A DNA stretch of 8,171 bases from an uncultured Clostridia bacterium (GTDB lineage: Bacteria > Bacillota > Clostridia > Oscillospirales > Ruminococcaceae). The position numbers and the translations under genes are program-made. The number at the start of each line of letters is the position of its first letter. Positions within the stretch are counted from its first letter, which is position 1. Under the pieces are notes generated by a model that worked only from the letters and a program-made list of their open reading frames with translations, ran no database searches and had not been told where the DNA came from. Where the stretch lies: assembly GCA_945835425.1 (NCBI GenBank), contig CAMAJC010000069.1, forward strand, positions 1 to 8,171, given 5' to 3'. Positions 1-6,415 of the stretch are shown piece by piece.

Positions 1-7
1 CATCTTC

Positions 8-16
8 ATTATAACA
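8..16 (-). promoter_or_regulatory. Extended -10 promoter element reading out of the window to the left
   Basis: Read on the minus strand this is TGTTATAAT, a perfect TG-n-TATAAT extended -10 box. Transcription would start at about position 1-2 and leave the window leftward. No good -35 hexamer is visible 17-18 bases upstream on that strand, which is acceptable for an extended -10 promoter. LysR-type regulators are commonly divergent from the gene they control, so the implied leftward gene is a natural candidate target of the regulator at 207. That link is inference, because the gene itself is outside the window. Confidence 0.4.
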
Positions 17-132
17 CAGACTTTTTCTTAAAAACAGAAAGATTTCATGAATTACTTGGTGTGCGAATATAATAAAGAAAGGCGATTTACATAAAACTGA
101 CGCAAAATTTACAGTTGAATATACGAAATATG

Positions 133-161
133 TTGATTTTGTCTGCTTTTTATCGTAAAAT
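133..161 (+). promoter_or_regulatory. Probable promoter of the LysR-type regulator gene
   Basis: TTGATT (133-138) and TAAAAT (156-161) are separated by exactly 17 bases. They match the sigma-A hexamers at 4 of 6 and 5 of 6 positions. A start near 168 would give a leader of about 40 bases. A second TATAAT at 68-73 lies further upstream but has only a poor -35 partner (TTCATG, 18-base spacer), so 133-161 is the better choice. The whole stretch 1-206 is AT-rich and holds no gene that I can support. Confidence 0.45.
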
Positions 162-206
162 AATATAAGGCAAAAGCCTGAAAAGAATATAAGGGAATGA
201 GAAAGG

Positions 207-1136
207 ATGGATTTAAAACAGCTTCGCTACTTTACGGCGGTCGTGGAACAGGGCAGCGTTTCTGCCGCAGCACGGGTGCTTTTCATGTCCCAGCCGCCGC
301 TCAGCACCCAAATCCGCCAGCTGGAGGAAGAACTGGGCTGCCGGCTTTTCGACCGGGACGGGCACAAATTGACCCTGACGGGCGCCGGAAAGCTGCTGTA
401 TGAACGGGCAGAGGGTCTGCTGGAGATGGCAGAGTCGATGGAAAAGGAGCTGCGCGATTTTAAGGAAGGCGCGACCGGGACACTTCGCCTGGGAGCGGTC
501 TCCTCGATCTGCAGCGCCGACCTTCCCGGCTGGCTGCAGGCGTTCCATCGGGACTACCCCGGCATCCGCTTTGAACTGAGCGAGCAGAACACCTACCAGC
601 TTCTCGACCAGCTGCGCAGCCACCGGATCGATCTGGCGATCATCCGCACGCCTTTTTCACCCGACGGGCTGGAATACCAGATTCTGCGTCCGGAGCGGAT
701 GATGGCGGTCGGCAGACGGGAAATCTTTATGCAGGCGCTGTCGGGAAAGTATGACGGCGATATTCTTCCCCATGCGCTGGGTATCGCTGACCTTGCGCCG
801 CTGCCGCTGATGATCTACCGGCGGTGGGAAGCGACGCTGTCGGAGCTGCTGCGGGGAGAAGGCATTGAACCGGACTTTTTCTGCGTCTGCGACGATGCGC
901 GGACGGTGGCGGCTCTGGCGCAGGACGGCATGGGGATCGGCGTGATACCCGATTCTTCCGCCGGGCTGGCGGAAGGCGAGAATATCTGCCGCATCGAGAT
1001 TGACAGCCCGTCTTTCCGGTCGTCGATTGTGGCGGCGGTCTGCCGCGGCGCTTATGTGTCCTCGGTGGCGCGGCTGTTTTTGTCGTATCTGCCGTCGGAG
1101 GATGGAGATGGGGTGGAAATGGTTTCGGCAAACTGA
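207..1136 (+). CDS. LysR-family transcriptional regulator
   Basis: This is a 309-residue DNA-binding regulator of the LysR type, the usual family length. The N-terminus (residues 1-60) is the winged helix-turn-helix: MDLKQLRYF, then the helix pair around residues 16-44 with the conserved AAA..L..SQPPLS..I..LE..LG.RLF pattern. Residues about 88-295 form the periplasmic-binding-protein-like effector domain, starting at TLRLGAVSSI. The start is chosen because MDLKQLRYF is the typical family N-terminus. An AAGGGAA stretch (191-197) is the likely ribosome site, as the AAGG touching the ATG is too close. The effector and the targets cannot be read from the sequence. Family members often control a divergent neighbour, and a leftward -10 box at 8-16 fits this. 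It has its own promoter and is separated by 209 bases from the polyphosphate genes, so a role in their control is possible but unsupported. Confidence 0.93.
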   Translation: MDLKQLRYFTAVVEQGSVSAAARVLFMSQPPLSTQIRQLEEELGCRLFDRDGHKLTLTGAGKLLYERAEGLLEMAESMEKELRDFKEGATGTLRLGAVSSICSADLPGWLQAFHRDYPGIRFELSEQNTYQLLDQLRSHRIDLAIIRTPFSPDGLEYQILRPERMMAVGRREIFMQALSGKYDGDILPHALGIADLAPLPLMIYRRWEATLSELLRGEGIEPDFFCVCDDARTVAALAQDGMGIGVIPDSSAGLAEGENICRIEIDSPSFRSSIVAAVCRGAYVSSVARLFLSYLPSEDGDGVEMVSAN

Positions 1137-1139
1137 CGG

Positions 1140-1175
1140 ATTTTTCATCGGAAAATTGCCCGTCCGATAAAAAAT
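1140..1175 (+). other. Hairpin just downstream of the lysR-type gene stop codon
   Basis: ATCGGA (1147-1152) pairs with TCCGAT (1163-1168) around a 10-base loop. The stem continues outward as an A/T helix (1140-1145 with 1170-1175), interrupted by a C/A mismatch on the + strand that becomes a G-U pair in a minus-strand RNA. It begins four bases after the TGA at 1134-1136. Neither strand has a T-tract after the stem, so it is not a classic intrinsic terminator. A 3'-end stability or processing element is possible. Confidence 0.4.
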
Positions 1176-1196
1176 GCTGAAATCGTCAAAAAATAA

Positions 1197-1225
1197 TTGA
1201 CAGAAGGCTTGGAAAAATATATAAT
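1197..1225 (+). promoter_or_regulatory. Perfect-consensus sigma-A promoter of the polyphosphate operon
   Basis: TTGACA (1197-1202) and TATAAT (1220-1225) are both exact consensus hexamers with the optimal 17-base spacer. Transcription should start near 1232 and give a leader of about 114 bases before the ATG at 1346. A full-consensus promoter implies high basal strength unless repressed. The -10 box lies inside a perfect 15-bp inverted repeat (1211-1243), which could serve as an operator. Confidence 0.8.
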
Positions 1226-1243
1226 TTTATTATATATTTTTCC
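1211..1243. repeat. Perfect 15-bp inverted repeat over the promoter -10 region
   Basis: GGAAAAATATATAAT (1211-1225) is followed by TTT and then its exact reverse complement (1229-1243), centred on 1227. Outer half-sites TGACAG (1198-1203) and CTGTCA (1251-1256) share exactly the same centre, while the bases between the inner and outer arms are not symmetric. It may be a symmetric promoter, an operator, or both. As an RNA hairpin it is almost all A-U. Confidence 0.85.
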
Positions 1244-1257
1244 GATAAAACTGTCAT
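1229..1257 (-). promoter_or_regulatory. Mirror-image promoter on the opposite strand
   Basis: On the minus strand this reads ATGACA (1257-1252), a 17-base spacer and TATAAT (1234-1229): a 5-of-6 -35 box and a perfect -10 box. Transcription would start near 1222 and run leftward, antisense to the 3' part of the lysR-type gene. It shares DNA with the + strand promoter, so the two cannot be occupied at once. No minus-strand gene is credible to its left, so its product would be a noncoding or antisense RNA. Confidence 0.5.
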
Positions 1258-1291
1258 TTCTGACTCAACCGGATTTTCCCGATGTCAGAAA
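1257..1291 (+). promoter_or_regulatory. Hairpin in the 5' leader of the polyphosphate operon
   Basis: TTTCTGAC (1257-1264) and GTCAGAAA (1284-1291) are perfect 8-bp complements separated by 19 bases. Within the loop CGG (1270-1272) can pair with CCG (1279-1281). It lies 55 bases before the start codon, inside the predicted 114-base leader. It does not cover the ribosome site (GGAGGGG, 1331-1337) and has no T-tract. A role in control is only a possibility; it matches no riboswitch class that I recognise. Confidence 0.3.
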
Positions 1292-1345
1292 AGGCAGTGA
1301 AGGACATCAGGACAAATATCGGAACAATGAGGAGGGGTATATTTT

Positions 1346-2851
1346 ATGCCCAAAAAGAAAGGCGGCAAAATCGCCGCTGTAATCGAAATCGGCTCGGACA
1401 TGGTGACCATGCTGATCGCCCAGAATCAGGGCGGCAATATTATAGAACTCGACCGGCTGGAATGCTTCTTTGATCTGGAAAAGGAGATCGCCACGACCGG
1501 ACGGATCGGGCAGCCTTCCATTTTGGAGCTCTGCCGGATTTTAAACGGCTTCCAGCAGGAGATGACGGCCTTCGGGGTCGAGCAGTACAAGCTTTTCTCC
1601 ACCGACTTTCTGCGGAGTGCCGAAAACTTCCCCTTTTTCCTCTCGCAGCTGACCGGACGCAGCGGGATGCTGCTGAGCATCATTGACGACCAGGAGGAAA
1701 AGGCGCTGCTCTACTGGCAGATGCAGAAGACAATGGCGTCCTTTGACCGGGACAAGGGTGACAAATACCTTTATGCGGTCATCGGCAACGAGTCGCTGGG
1801 TCTGGCTCTCCAGAGCGGCAAACGCCAGCGGCTGCGGCAGAACCTGCCGATCACCATCTTTGACGTGCTGCAGATGCGGGAAAAGATCGCGGCCGACATG
1901 GAAGCGGCGGCGCCGGTCATGAACGAATACCTCGAGGACGGCCTGGACGGCATGGACTCTTACGGATTCAGAAAATCGGTCAAGACGCTGGTTTTCGCCG
2001 ACGCGTCCCTGGCGGAAATTTCCCGGATGTGCGGCGTTGAGATTCAGGATGGTCGCTGCATCATCCCTGCCGAAAAGCTGATGAGCCTCGGCCGGGAGAT
2101 CATGGAGATGCTGCCGGAGGAAGCGGGCAAGGCTTACGGCCTGAGCCTCAAGCAGGAAAGAGCGGTCTACGCTTCGATCCTTATCTACCAGAAGCTGACC
2201 GAGCTGACCGGCGTATCGGTGGTTATCGGCGTGTACGGTTCGCTTTTAGGTTCGCTGCTGGAACAGATTCTCTTAAAGCCCGAGCGGAAGGAATATGACC
2301 AGTATATGCAGGAAAATGCCCTCGGCTGTGCGCGGACGCTGGCAAAGCGCCACGGCTGCCCGATGGAGCACGCCGAAAAGGTCGCGGACTTTGCGGAAAA
2401 GCTGTATGTCAAGACCGGCAAGCTGCATCCCGGCGCGGACGACCTGCTCTACCTCAAGCTGGCCTGCCTGCTGCACAACTGCGGCTATTTCAGCGATATC
2501 GAGCACCACGCCCGCTGCAGCGCCTCGCTGATCGAGAGCTTCAACCTGCCGGGTATGTCCGCATCCGACCGCCACATGATCGCGGAGATTCAGCAGACCG
2601 GCGAAGACCGTTCGCTGCGGGTACAGCAGCTGCGCTCCTATTTCCTGCTGGCGGACGCGCTCGACCTTTGCAAAAAGCAGAAACTCTCGGATATTTCCAT
2701 CCGCTTTGACGGCGACCGCCTGACAGTCACGACGGTCTATGACGGCAACCTTTATCTGGAAAAGAAGGCTTTCGACGAGGCCGGCAAGCTGTTTTACGAG
2801 GTATTCGGCGTCCAGCCGGTGCTGCACGTCAAGACCGCGCTGCTGAAATAA
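1346..2851 (+). CDS. Ppx/GppA-family protein (exopolyphosphatase-like) with HD-like C-terminal domain, degenerate active site
   Basis: Family members hydrolyse polyphosphate or pppGpp in the cytoplasm. The 501-residue length and order fit Ppx: an ASKHA-fold phosphatase region (about 8-300), then an HD-type helical region (about 315-500). Visible landmarks are EIGSD (14-18, usually DIGSN), STDFLRSAEN (85-94, usually AT.ALR.A.N) and QEEKALLYW (116-124), which keeps the glutamate pair containing the catalytic base. The next motif, normally DIGGGSTE, is VIGNESLG (145-152), so the Asp and Glu metal ligands and two of the three glycines are gone. In the HD region the usual HD is H377-N378, followed by HH (387-388). 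GGAGGGG lies eight bases before the ATG. It is the first gene of the operon, 35 bases ahead of ppk1. It could be a weak enzyme, a differently specific one, or a regulatory pseudoenzyme. Family assignment is firm; activity is uncertain. Confidence 0.85.
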   Translation: MPKKKGGKIAAVIEIGSDMVTMLIAQNQGGNIIELDRLECFFDLEKEIATTGRIGQPSILELCRILNGFQQEMTAFGVEQYKLFSTDFLRSAENFPFFLSQLTGRSGMLLSIIDDQEEKALLYWQMQKTMASFDRDKGDKYLYAVIGNESLGLALQSGKRQRLRQNLPITIFDVLQMREKIAADMEAAAPVMNEYLEDGLDGMDSYGFRKSVKTLVFADASLAEISRMCGVEIQDGRCIIPAEKLMSLGREIMEMLPEEAGKAYGLSLKQERAVYASILIYQKLTELTGVSVVIGVYGSLLGSLLEQILLKPERKEYDQYMQENALGCARTLAKRHGCPMEHAEKVADFAEKLYVKTGKLHPGADDLLYLKLACLLHNCGYFSDIEHHARCSASLIESFNLPGMSASDRHMIAEIQQTGEDRSLRVQQLRSYFLLADALDLCKKQKLSDISIRFDGDRLTVTTVYDGNLYLEKKAFDEAGKLFYEVFGVQPVLHVKTALLK

Positions 2852-2886
2852 AGAAACCGACCCGACATACAGGAGAATGAGAATAT

Positions 2887-5061
2887 ATGGAACAAAAGAC
2901 AAACCTGATCGACCGGGAACTGAGCTGGCTGGATTTTAACGCCCGCGTCCTGGAAGAAGCATATGAAAAAGAAAACCCGCTGATGGAGCGGATACGGTTT
3001 CTGGCAATCACCGCGTCCAATCTGGATGAATTTGTAATGGTCCGCGCGGCAGGAGTCATGGATGTGGCCGAGTCCAAGGGCGAAAAGACCTACCCTTCCG
3101 GCTATACCGCTAAAGAGCTGCTGCCTGTGCTGGACGCGAAAATCCGCGATTTTATCGACCGGCAGTATTCCTGCTTAAGCCGTTCGATTCTGCCCCAGCT
3201 GGACAAGGTCGGCATCCGGTTTTTATCGGCCGATGAGCTGAGCGAGGAACAGAAGGTGCATCTGGACGCCTATTTTGAAAAGGTGCTGTTCCCGGTGCTG
3301 ACCCCGATGGCGGTCGACCGCAGCCGTCCGTTCCCGCGGCTCGCCAACAAGAGCCTCAATATCGTCGTCCGCCTGCGGGAGAAAAAGGACGAAGAGGGCG
3401 AGAGCAAGAAGGATAAAAAGAAGAAGAAAAAGGACACCGAGGCTTTTGCGGTTGTACAGGTTCCGTCCATCCTGCCCCGTTTCCTCGAACTGCCGGAGAC
3501 GACCGGCGGGGACGGAAAGAAGCAGCGCAGCTTTGTCCTGTTGGAGGACATCATTATCTCCCATATGGCGCTGCTGTTTGAGCTGCACGAGATCGTAAGC
3601 TGCTCCCTTTTCCGCATCACCCGCGACTCCGACCTGTCCATCGACGAGGAATCGGAGGACTTCCTGGAAGAGATTAAGGCGTCTATCAAGAAGCGGAAAT
3701 CCGGCCGTCCGGTCCGTCTGGAGGTTCAGACCGGCTGCGATAAAGAGGCGCTGGAATTCCTCGAGGAGATGCTGCCCATTGAGGAGAGCAAGGTCGTCAA
3801 GGTCAGCGGTCCGCTGGACCTGACCCTATTCTCCAAGTTTGCGGGCATCCCCGGCTGCAGCAATATGTGCTATGAGCCGATTGTCCCCGTCGAGACCCCT
3901 GCGGACTTTGTGGGACAGGAAGATATCTTCGCCGCCATCCGCGCCCATGACTGCATGGTCCATCACCCCTATGAAAGCTTCGGGACTGTCGTCGACTTTG
4001 TCCGCACCGCTGCGGAAGACCCGGACGTCCTCGCTATCAAGCAGACCCTCTACCGCGTCTCCGGCAATTCTCCCATCGTTGCCGCCCTGATGAAAGCGGC
4101 GGAAAACGGCAAGCAGGTCACCGTTCTGGTCGAGCTGAAGGCACGTTTTGATGAGGAAAACAATATCCACTGGGCACAGAAGCTGGAAAAAGCGGGCTGC
4201 CATGTCGTATACGGCCTGTCGGGACTGAAAACCCACTGCAAAATTCTGTTGGTCGTCCGCAGAGAAGAGGACGGCATCCGCCGCTATGTTCATATGGGCA
4301 CCGGCAACTACAACGACTCCACTGCCCGGATTTATACCGATATCGGCGTTATGACCTGCAAAGAGCCTTACGGCAGCGACGCGTCCAGCCTGTTCAACGT
4401 TCTGACCGGCTATTCCCGTCCGCCGCGCTACAACCGCTTTGTGACCGCGCCCAACGACATGCGTCCGTTCTTTAGAGAGATGATCGAAAGCGAGATCGCC
4501 TATGCCCAGCAGGGCCTGCCCTCCGGCATTACGGCCAAGGTCAACTCGCTGGTTGACCCGGAGATCATCGAGCTTTTGTATAAAGCGTCCCAGGCCGGTG
4601 TGCCGGTCAAGCTGATCGTCAGAGGTATCTGCTGCCTGATTCCCGGCGTACCGGGGCTCAGCGAAAATATCACCGTCCATTCGATTGTCGGCCAGCTGCT
4701 GGAGCACAGCCGTATCTTTAAGTTCGAGTGCGGCGGCAATCCCCGTATCTGGATGGGCTCTGCCGACTGGATGCAGCGTAACCTCGACCACCGCGTCGAG
4801 CTGGTATTCCCCATTGAAGCGGAGCTTATGGGGAGAGCCGAGGAAATCCTTGAAGTCATGTGGAACGACAACGTCAATACCCGCGTTATGCAGCCGGACA
4901 CCAGCTACCAGCTGGTCGACCGCCGCGGCAACCGCAAGGCTTTAAACAGCCACCGCATCTTCTCCGATATGGCGAAGTCTGCGGCGAAGGAAGCGGAAAA
5001 GGCGCTGGCTTCCGTACCGGAGACCACGGCGTTTAAGGTGCATCAGCCGTCTGAAAAATAA
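2887..5061 (+). CDS. ppk1: Polyphosphate kinase 1
   Basis: Ppk1 reversibly transfers the terminal phosphate of ATP onto a growing polyphosphate chain, acting at the membrane or in the cytoplasm. The 724 residues show the full four-domain plan: N (1-105, NLIDRELSWLDFN), head (to about 336), C1 and C2 (to about 702). Known E. coli key residues are all present: N45 at the same number, and R375, R405, H435 and H592 as R390, R420, H450 (KTHCK) and H607 (LEHSRIF), each shifted by exactly 15. A lysine/acidic insertion at residues 165-185, in the head domain, accounts well for that shift. The ribosome site is AGGAG (2871-2875). The gene follows the Ppx-like gene by 35 bases and should be cotranscribed from the promoter at 1197. 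The last 25 residues look flexible. Identification is secure. Confidence 0.97.
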   Translation: MEQKTNLIDRELSWLDFNARVLEEAYEKENPLMERIRFLAITASNLDEFVMVRAAGVMDVAESKGEKTYPSGYTAKELLPVLDAKIRDFIDRQYSCLSRSILPQLDKVGIRFLSADELSEEQKVHLDAYFEKVLFPVLTPMAVDRSRPFPRLANKSLNIVVRLREKKDEEGESKKDKKKKKKDTEAFAVVQVPSILPRFLELPETTGGDGKKQRSFVLLEDIIISHMALLFELHEIVSCSLFRITRDSDLSIDEESEDFLEEIKASIKKRKSGRPVRLEVQTGCDKEALEFLEEMLPIEESKVVKVSGPLDLTLFSKFAGIPGCSNMCYEPIVPVETPADFVGQEDIFAAIRAHDCMVHHPYESFGTVVDFVRTAAEDPDVLAIKQTLYRVSGNSPIVAALMKAAENGKQVTVLVELKARFDEENNIHWAQKLEKAGCHVVYGLSGLKTHCKILLVVRREEDGIRRYVHMGTGNYNDSTARIYTDIGVMTCKEPYGSDASSLFNVLTGYSRPPRYNRFVTAPNDMRPFFREMIESEIAYAQQGLPSGITAKVNSLVDPEIIELLYKASQAGVPVKLIVRGICCLIPGVPGLSENITVHSIVGQLLEHSRIFKFECGGNPRIWMGSADWMQRNLDHRVELVFPIEAELMGRAEEILEVMWNDNVNTRVMQPDTSYQLVDRRGNRKALNSHRIFSDMAKSAAKEAEKALASVPETTAFKVHQPSEK

Positions 5062-5076
5062 TTGACTTTGATTTAT

Positions 5077-5124
5077 GTGTTTTCTCTGCCGTAGGCGGAG
5101 AAAACACGGCAGAATACGCTTTTT
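5077..5124 (+). terminator. Two overlapping hairpins after ppk1; possible weak terminator or attenuator
   Basis: Hairpin A pairs 5077-5090 with 5094-5107: a 14-bp stem with one G-U pair and a GTA loop. Hairpin B pairs CTGCCGT (5086-5092) with ACGGCAG (5106-5112). They share bases, so only one can form at a time. A T5 run (5120-5124) follows hairpin B by seven bases, which is far for an intrinsic terminator. They begin 15 bases after the ppk1 stop, so they may end or attenuate ppk1 transcription before the phosphofructokinase gene. Confidence 0.4.
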
Positions 5125-5202
5125 AGATGTAGAAACGTAGGAAAATCAAAGATTAATTTATTTGTATTATTATGCAGCGGCGTCAAAGTGGGCGCCATGC
5201 GA

Positions 5203-5210
5203 AAGGAAGG
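5203..5210 (+). promoter_or_regulatory. Ribosome-binding site that fixes the phosphofructokinase start
   Basis: AAGGAAGG lies eight bases before the ATG at 5219. An in-frame TTG at 5162 would add 19 residues, but it has no ribosome site and the extra residues do not resemble the family. The ATG gives MKRIGFLTSGGD, the standard family N-terminus. The AT-rich leader (5113-5202) contains TATTAT around 5165-5173 but no convincing -35 box, so I cannot assign a promoter. Confidence 0.8.
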
Positions 5211-5218
5211 AAACGGAT

Positions 5219-6295
5219 ATGAAAAGAATAGGTTTTTTGACCAGCGGCGGCGACTGCCAGGGGTTAAATCCCGCTATGCGCGGCGTGACTGAGACCATCT
5301 GCACCGCACTGGGCGACAAGGAAGTCGAGTTTTACGGCTTTGAGGACGGCTATAAGGGCCTCATCTACGGCAAATACCGCAAGATGACCCGCGCCGATTT
5401 TGCCGGTATCCAGAACATGGGCGGCACCATCCTCGGCACCTCCCGCGAGCCCTTTAAGCTGATTCAGATCGTCGACCCTGAGACCGGCCTGGACAAGGTC
5501 AAGGAAATGAAAAAGACCTACGCCAAGCTGAAACTGGACTGTCTCGTTGTCCTCGGCGGCAACGGCTCCACCAAGACCGCAAACCTCCTTTCGCAGCAGG
5601 GCCTCAACGTCGTTTCCCTGCCCAAGACGATTGATAACGATATCTGGGGCACTGATATGACCTTCGGCTGCCATACCGCCGTTGAGATCGCCACCGAAGC
5701 CATCGACCGCACCCGCACGACCGCCGCTTCCCATTCCCGCACCTTCCTCGTGGAGATCATGGGCCATAAGGTCGGTTGGCTGGCTCTGGAAGCCGGTATC
5801 GCCGGCGGCGCCGACGCGATTCTGCTCCCGGAAATCCCCTACAGCGTCAAGAAGGTCGCGGCCCTGATCAAAAAGAACACCAAGGCCGGTAAGAAGTACT
5901 CGATCATCTGCGTCGCAGAGGGCGCCATGACCAAGGAAGAAGCCAAGATGCCCAAGAAGGAGCGGGCAGCGTTCTACGCCTCCACCGGCACCGCTTCCGA
6001 CCGTCTGGCAAAGGCGCTGGCTGAGCTGGTCCCCAACGAAATCCGCTGCGTCAACCCCGGCCATACCCAGCGCGGCGGCAATCCCTGCGCCTATGACCGC
6101 CGGTTCGCAACCGAACTGGGCGCGGCAGCAGGCCAGCTGATTCTGGAAGAGAAATACGGCAATATGGTCGCCCTCCGCGGCAACGAGCTGGTTCCCGTTC
6201 CGCTGGAAGAAGTCGCCGGGAAGCTGAAATATGTCCCCGTCGACGGTGAAGAGGTCAAATACGCCAGAGCACTGGGTATTTCCTTCGCGGATTGA
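5219..6295 (+). CDS. pfkA: 6-phosphofructokinase, phosphoryl donor uncertain (ATP or PPi)
   Basis: This cytoplasmic enzyme phosphorylates fructose 6-phosphate to the 1,6-bisphosphate, the committing step of glycolysis. The 358 residues are longer than E. coli PfkA (320) and fit the clostridial group. Motifs in order: TSGGDCQGLNPAMRG (8-22), LGGNGSTKTA (112-121), PKTIDND (135-141) with catalytic D139, MGHKVGWLA (181-189), AEGA (233-236), and GHTQRGGNPCAYDR (281-294) for substrate binding. In E. coli the donor-site positions are G104 and G124, while PPi enzymes carry Asp and Lys there. Here they are G116 and K136, a mixed pattern known from some ATP enzymes. The metal-site Asp of GGDGS is N115. 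ATP is the likelier donor, but PPi is not excluded. It follows ppk1 by 157 bases and ends in a strong hairpin terminator, so it may be a separate unit or receive readthrough. Confidence 0.93.
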   Translation: MKRIGFLTSGGDCQGLNPAMRGVTETICTALGDKEVEFYGFEDGYKGLIYGKYRKMTRADFAGIQNMGGTILGTSREPFKLIQIVDPETGLDKVKEMKKTYAKLKLDCLVVLGGNGSTKTANLLSQQGLNVVSLPKTIDNDIWGTDMTFGCHTAVEIATEAIDRTRTTAASHSRTFLVEIMGHKVGWLALEAGIAGGADAILLPEIPYSVKKVAALIKKNTKAGKKYSIICVAEGAMTKEEAKMPKKERAAFYASTGTASDRLAKALAELVPNEIRCVNPGHTQRGGNPCAYDRRFATELGAAAGQLILEEKYGNMVALRGNELVPVPLEEVAGKLKYVPVDGEEVKYARALGISFAD

Positions 6296-6310
6296 TCGAT
6301 AGCGTTTATG

Positions 6311-6354
6311 AAAACGCCCGAAAACGCTGTTTGTTTCCGGGCGTTTTGCTTTTC
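6311..6354 (+). terminator. Intrinsic terminator of the phosphofructokinase gene
   Basis: AAAACGCCCG (6311-6320) pairs with CGGGCGTTTT (6338-6347). After one A/C mismatch the stem continues with AAAC/GTTT (6322-6325 with 6333-6336). T-rich sequence follows (TTTTGCTTTT), and A-rich sequence precedes it, so it could also act on the minus strand. It starts 16 bases after the stop codon. Confidence 0.85.
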
Positions 6355-6415
6355 ATAGGCATGGGGTAGAAAGTTTATATTTTTACCCATCCTATTTGTT
6401 TAGCCGTCGATAGAT

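Noticed and set aside
95..116. Dyad AACTG-N12-CAGTT and the nearby ATAC-N7-GTTG as LysR-type binding sites
   Set aside because: The first dyad has an even-length spacer, which does not fit T-N11-A. The second matches the ATAC-N7-GTAT model at only two of four bases in the right half. AT-rich DNA gives many such hits.
657..1148. Long open frame on the minus strand under the lysR-type gene
   Set aside because: It is rich in Arg, His and Gln with no family resemblance, as expected for the complement of a GC-rich gene. The + strand frame is clearly the LysR protein.
1251..1268. CTGTCAT as half of an E. coli-type Pho box upstream of the polyphosphate operon
   Set aside because: The second repeat at the required spacing (GACTCAA) matches poorly, and Firmicutes PhoP sites have a different consensus. 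The bases are already explained as the outer arm of the promoter dyad.
3406..3434. Purine/A-rich run in ppk1 as a programmed frameshift site
   Set aside because: The frame continues unbroken through conserved head-domain sequence, no product would arise in the other frames, and no stimulating structure is evident. The run simply encodes the lysine tract.
3826..4791. A 321-codon open frame on the minus strand inside ppk1
   Set aside because: It lies wholly within Ppk1 sequence whose catalytic residues are unmistakable. The composition is that of a shadow frame, and no ribosome site or family motif supports it.
6361..6390. ATGGGGTA ... TACCCAT as a third hairpin between the two terminators
   Set aside because: The pairing is short and needs a bulge, and the loop is long and AT-rich. 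The flanking terminators already explain the gap.
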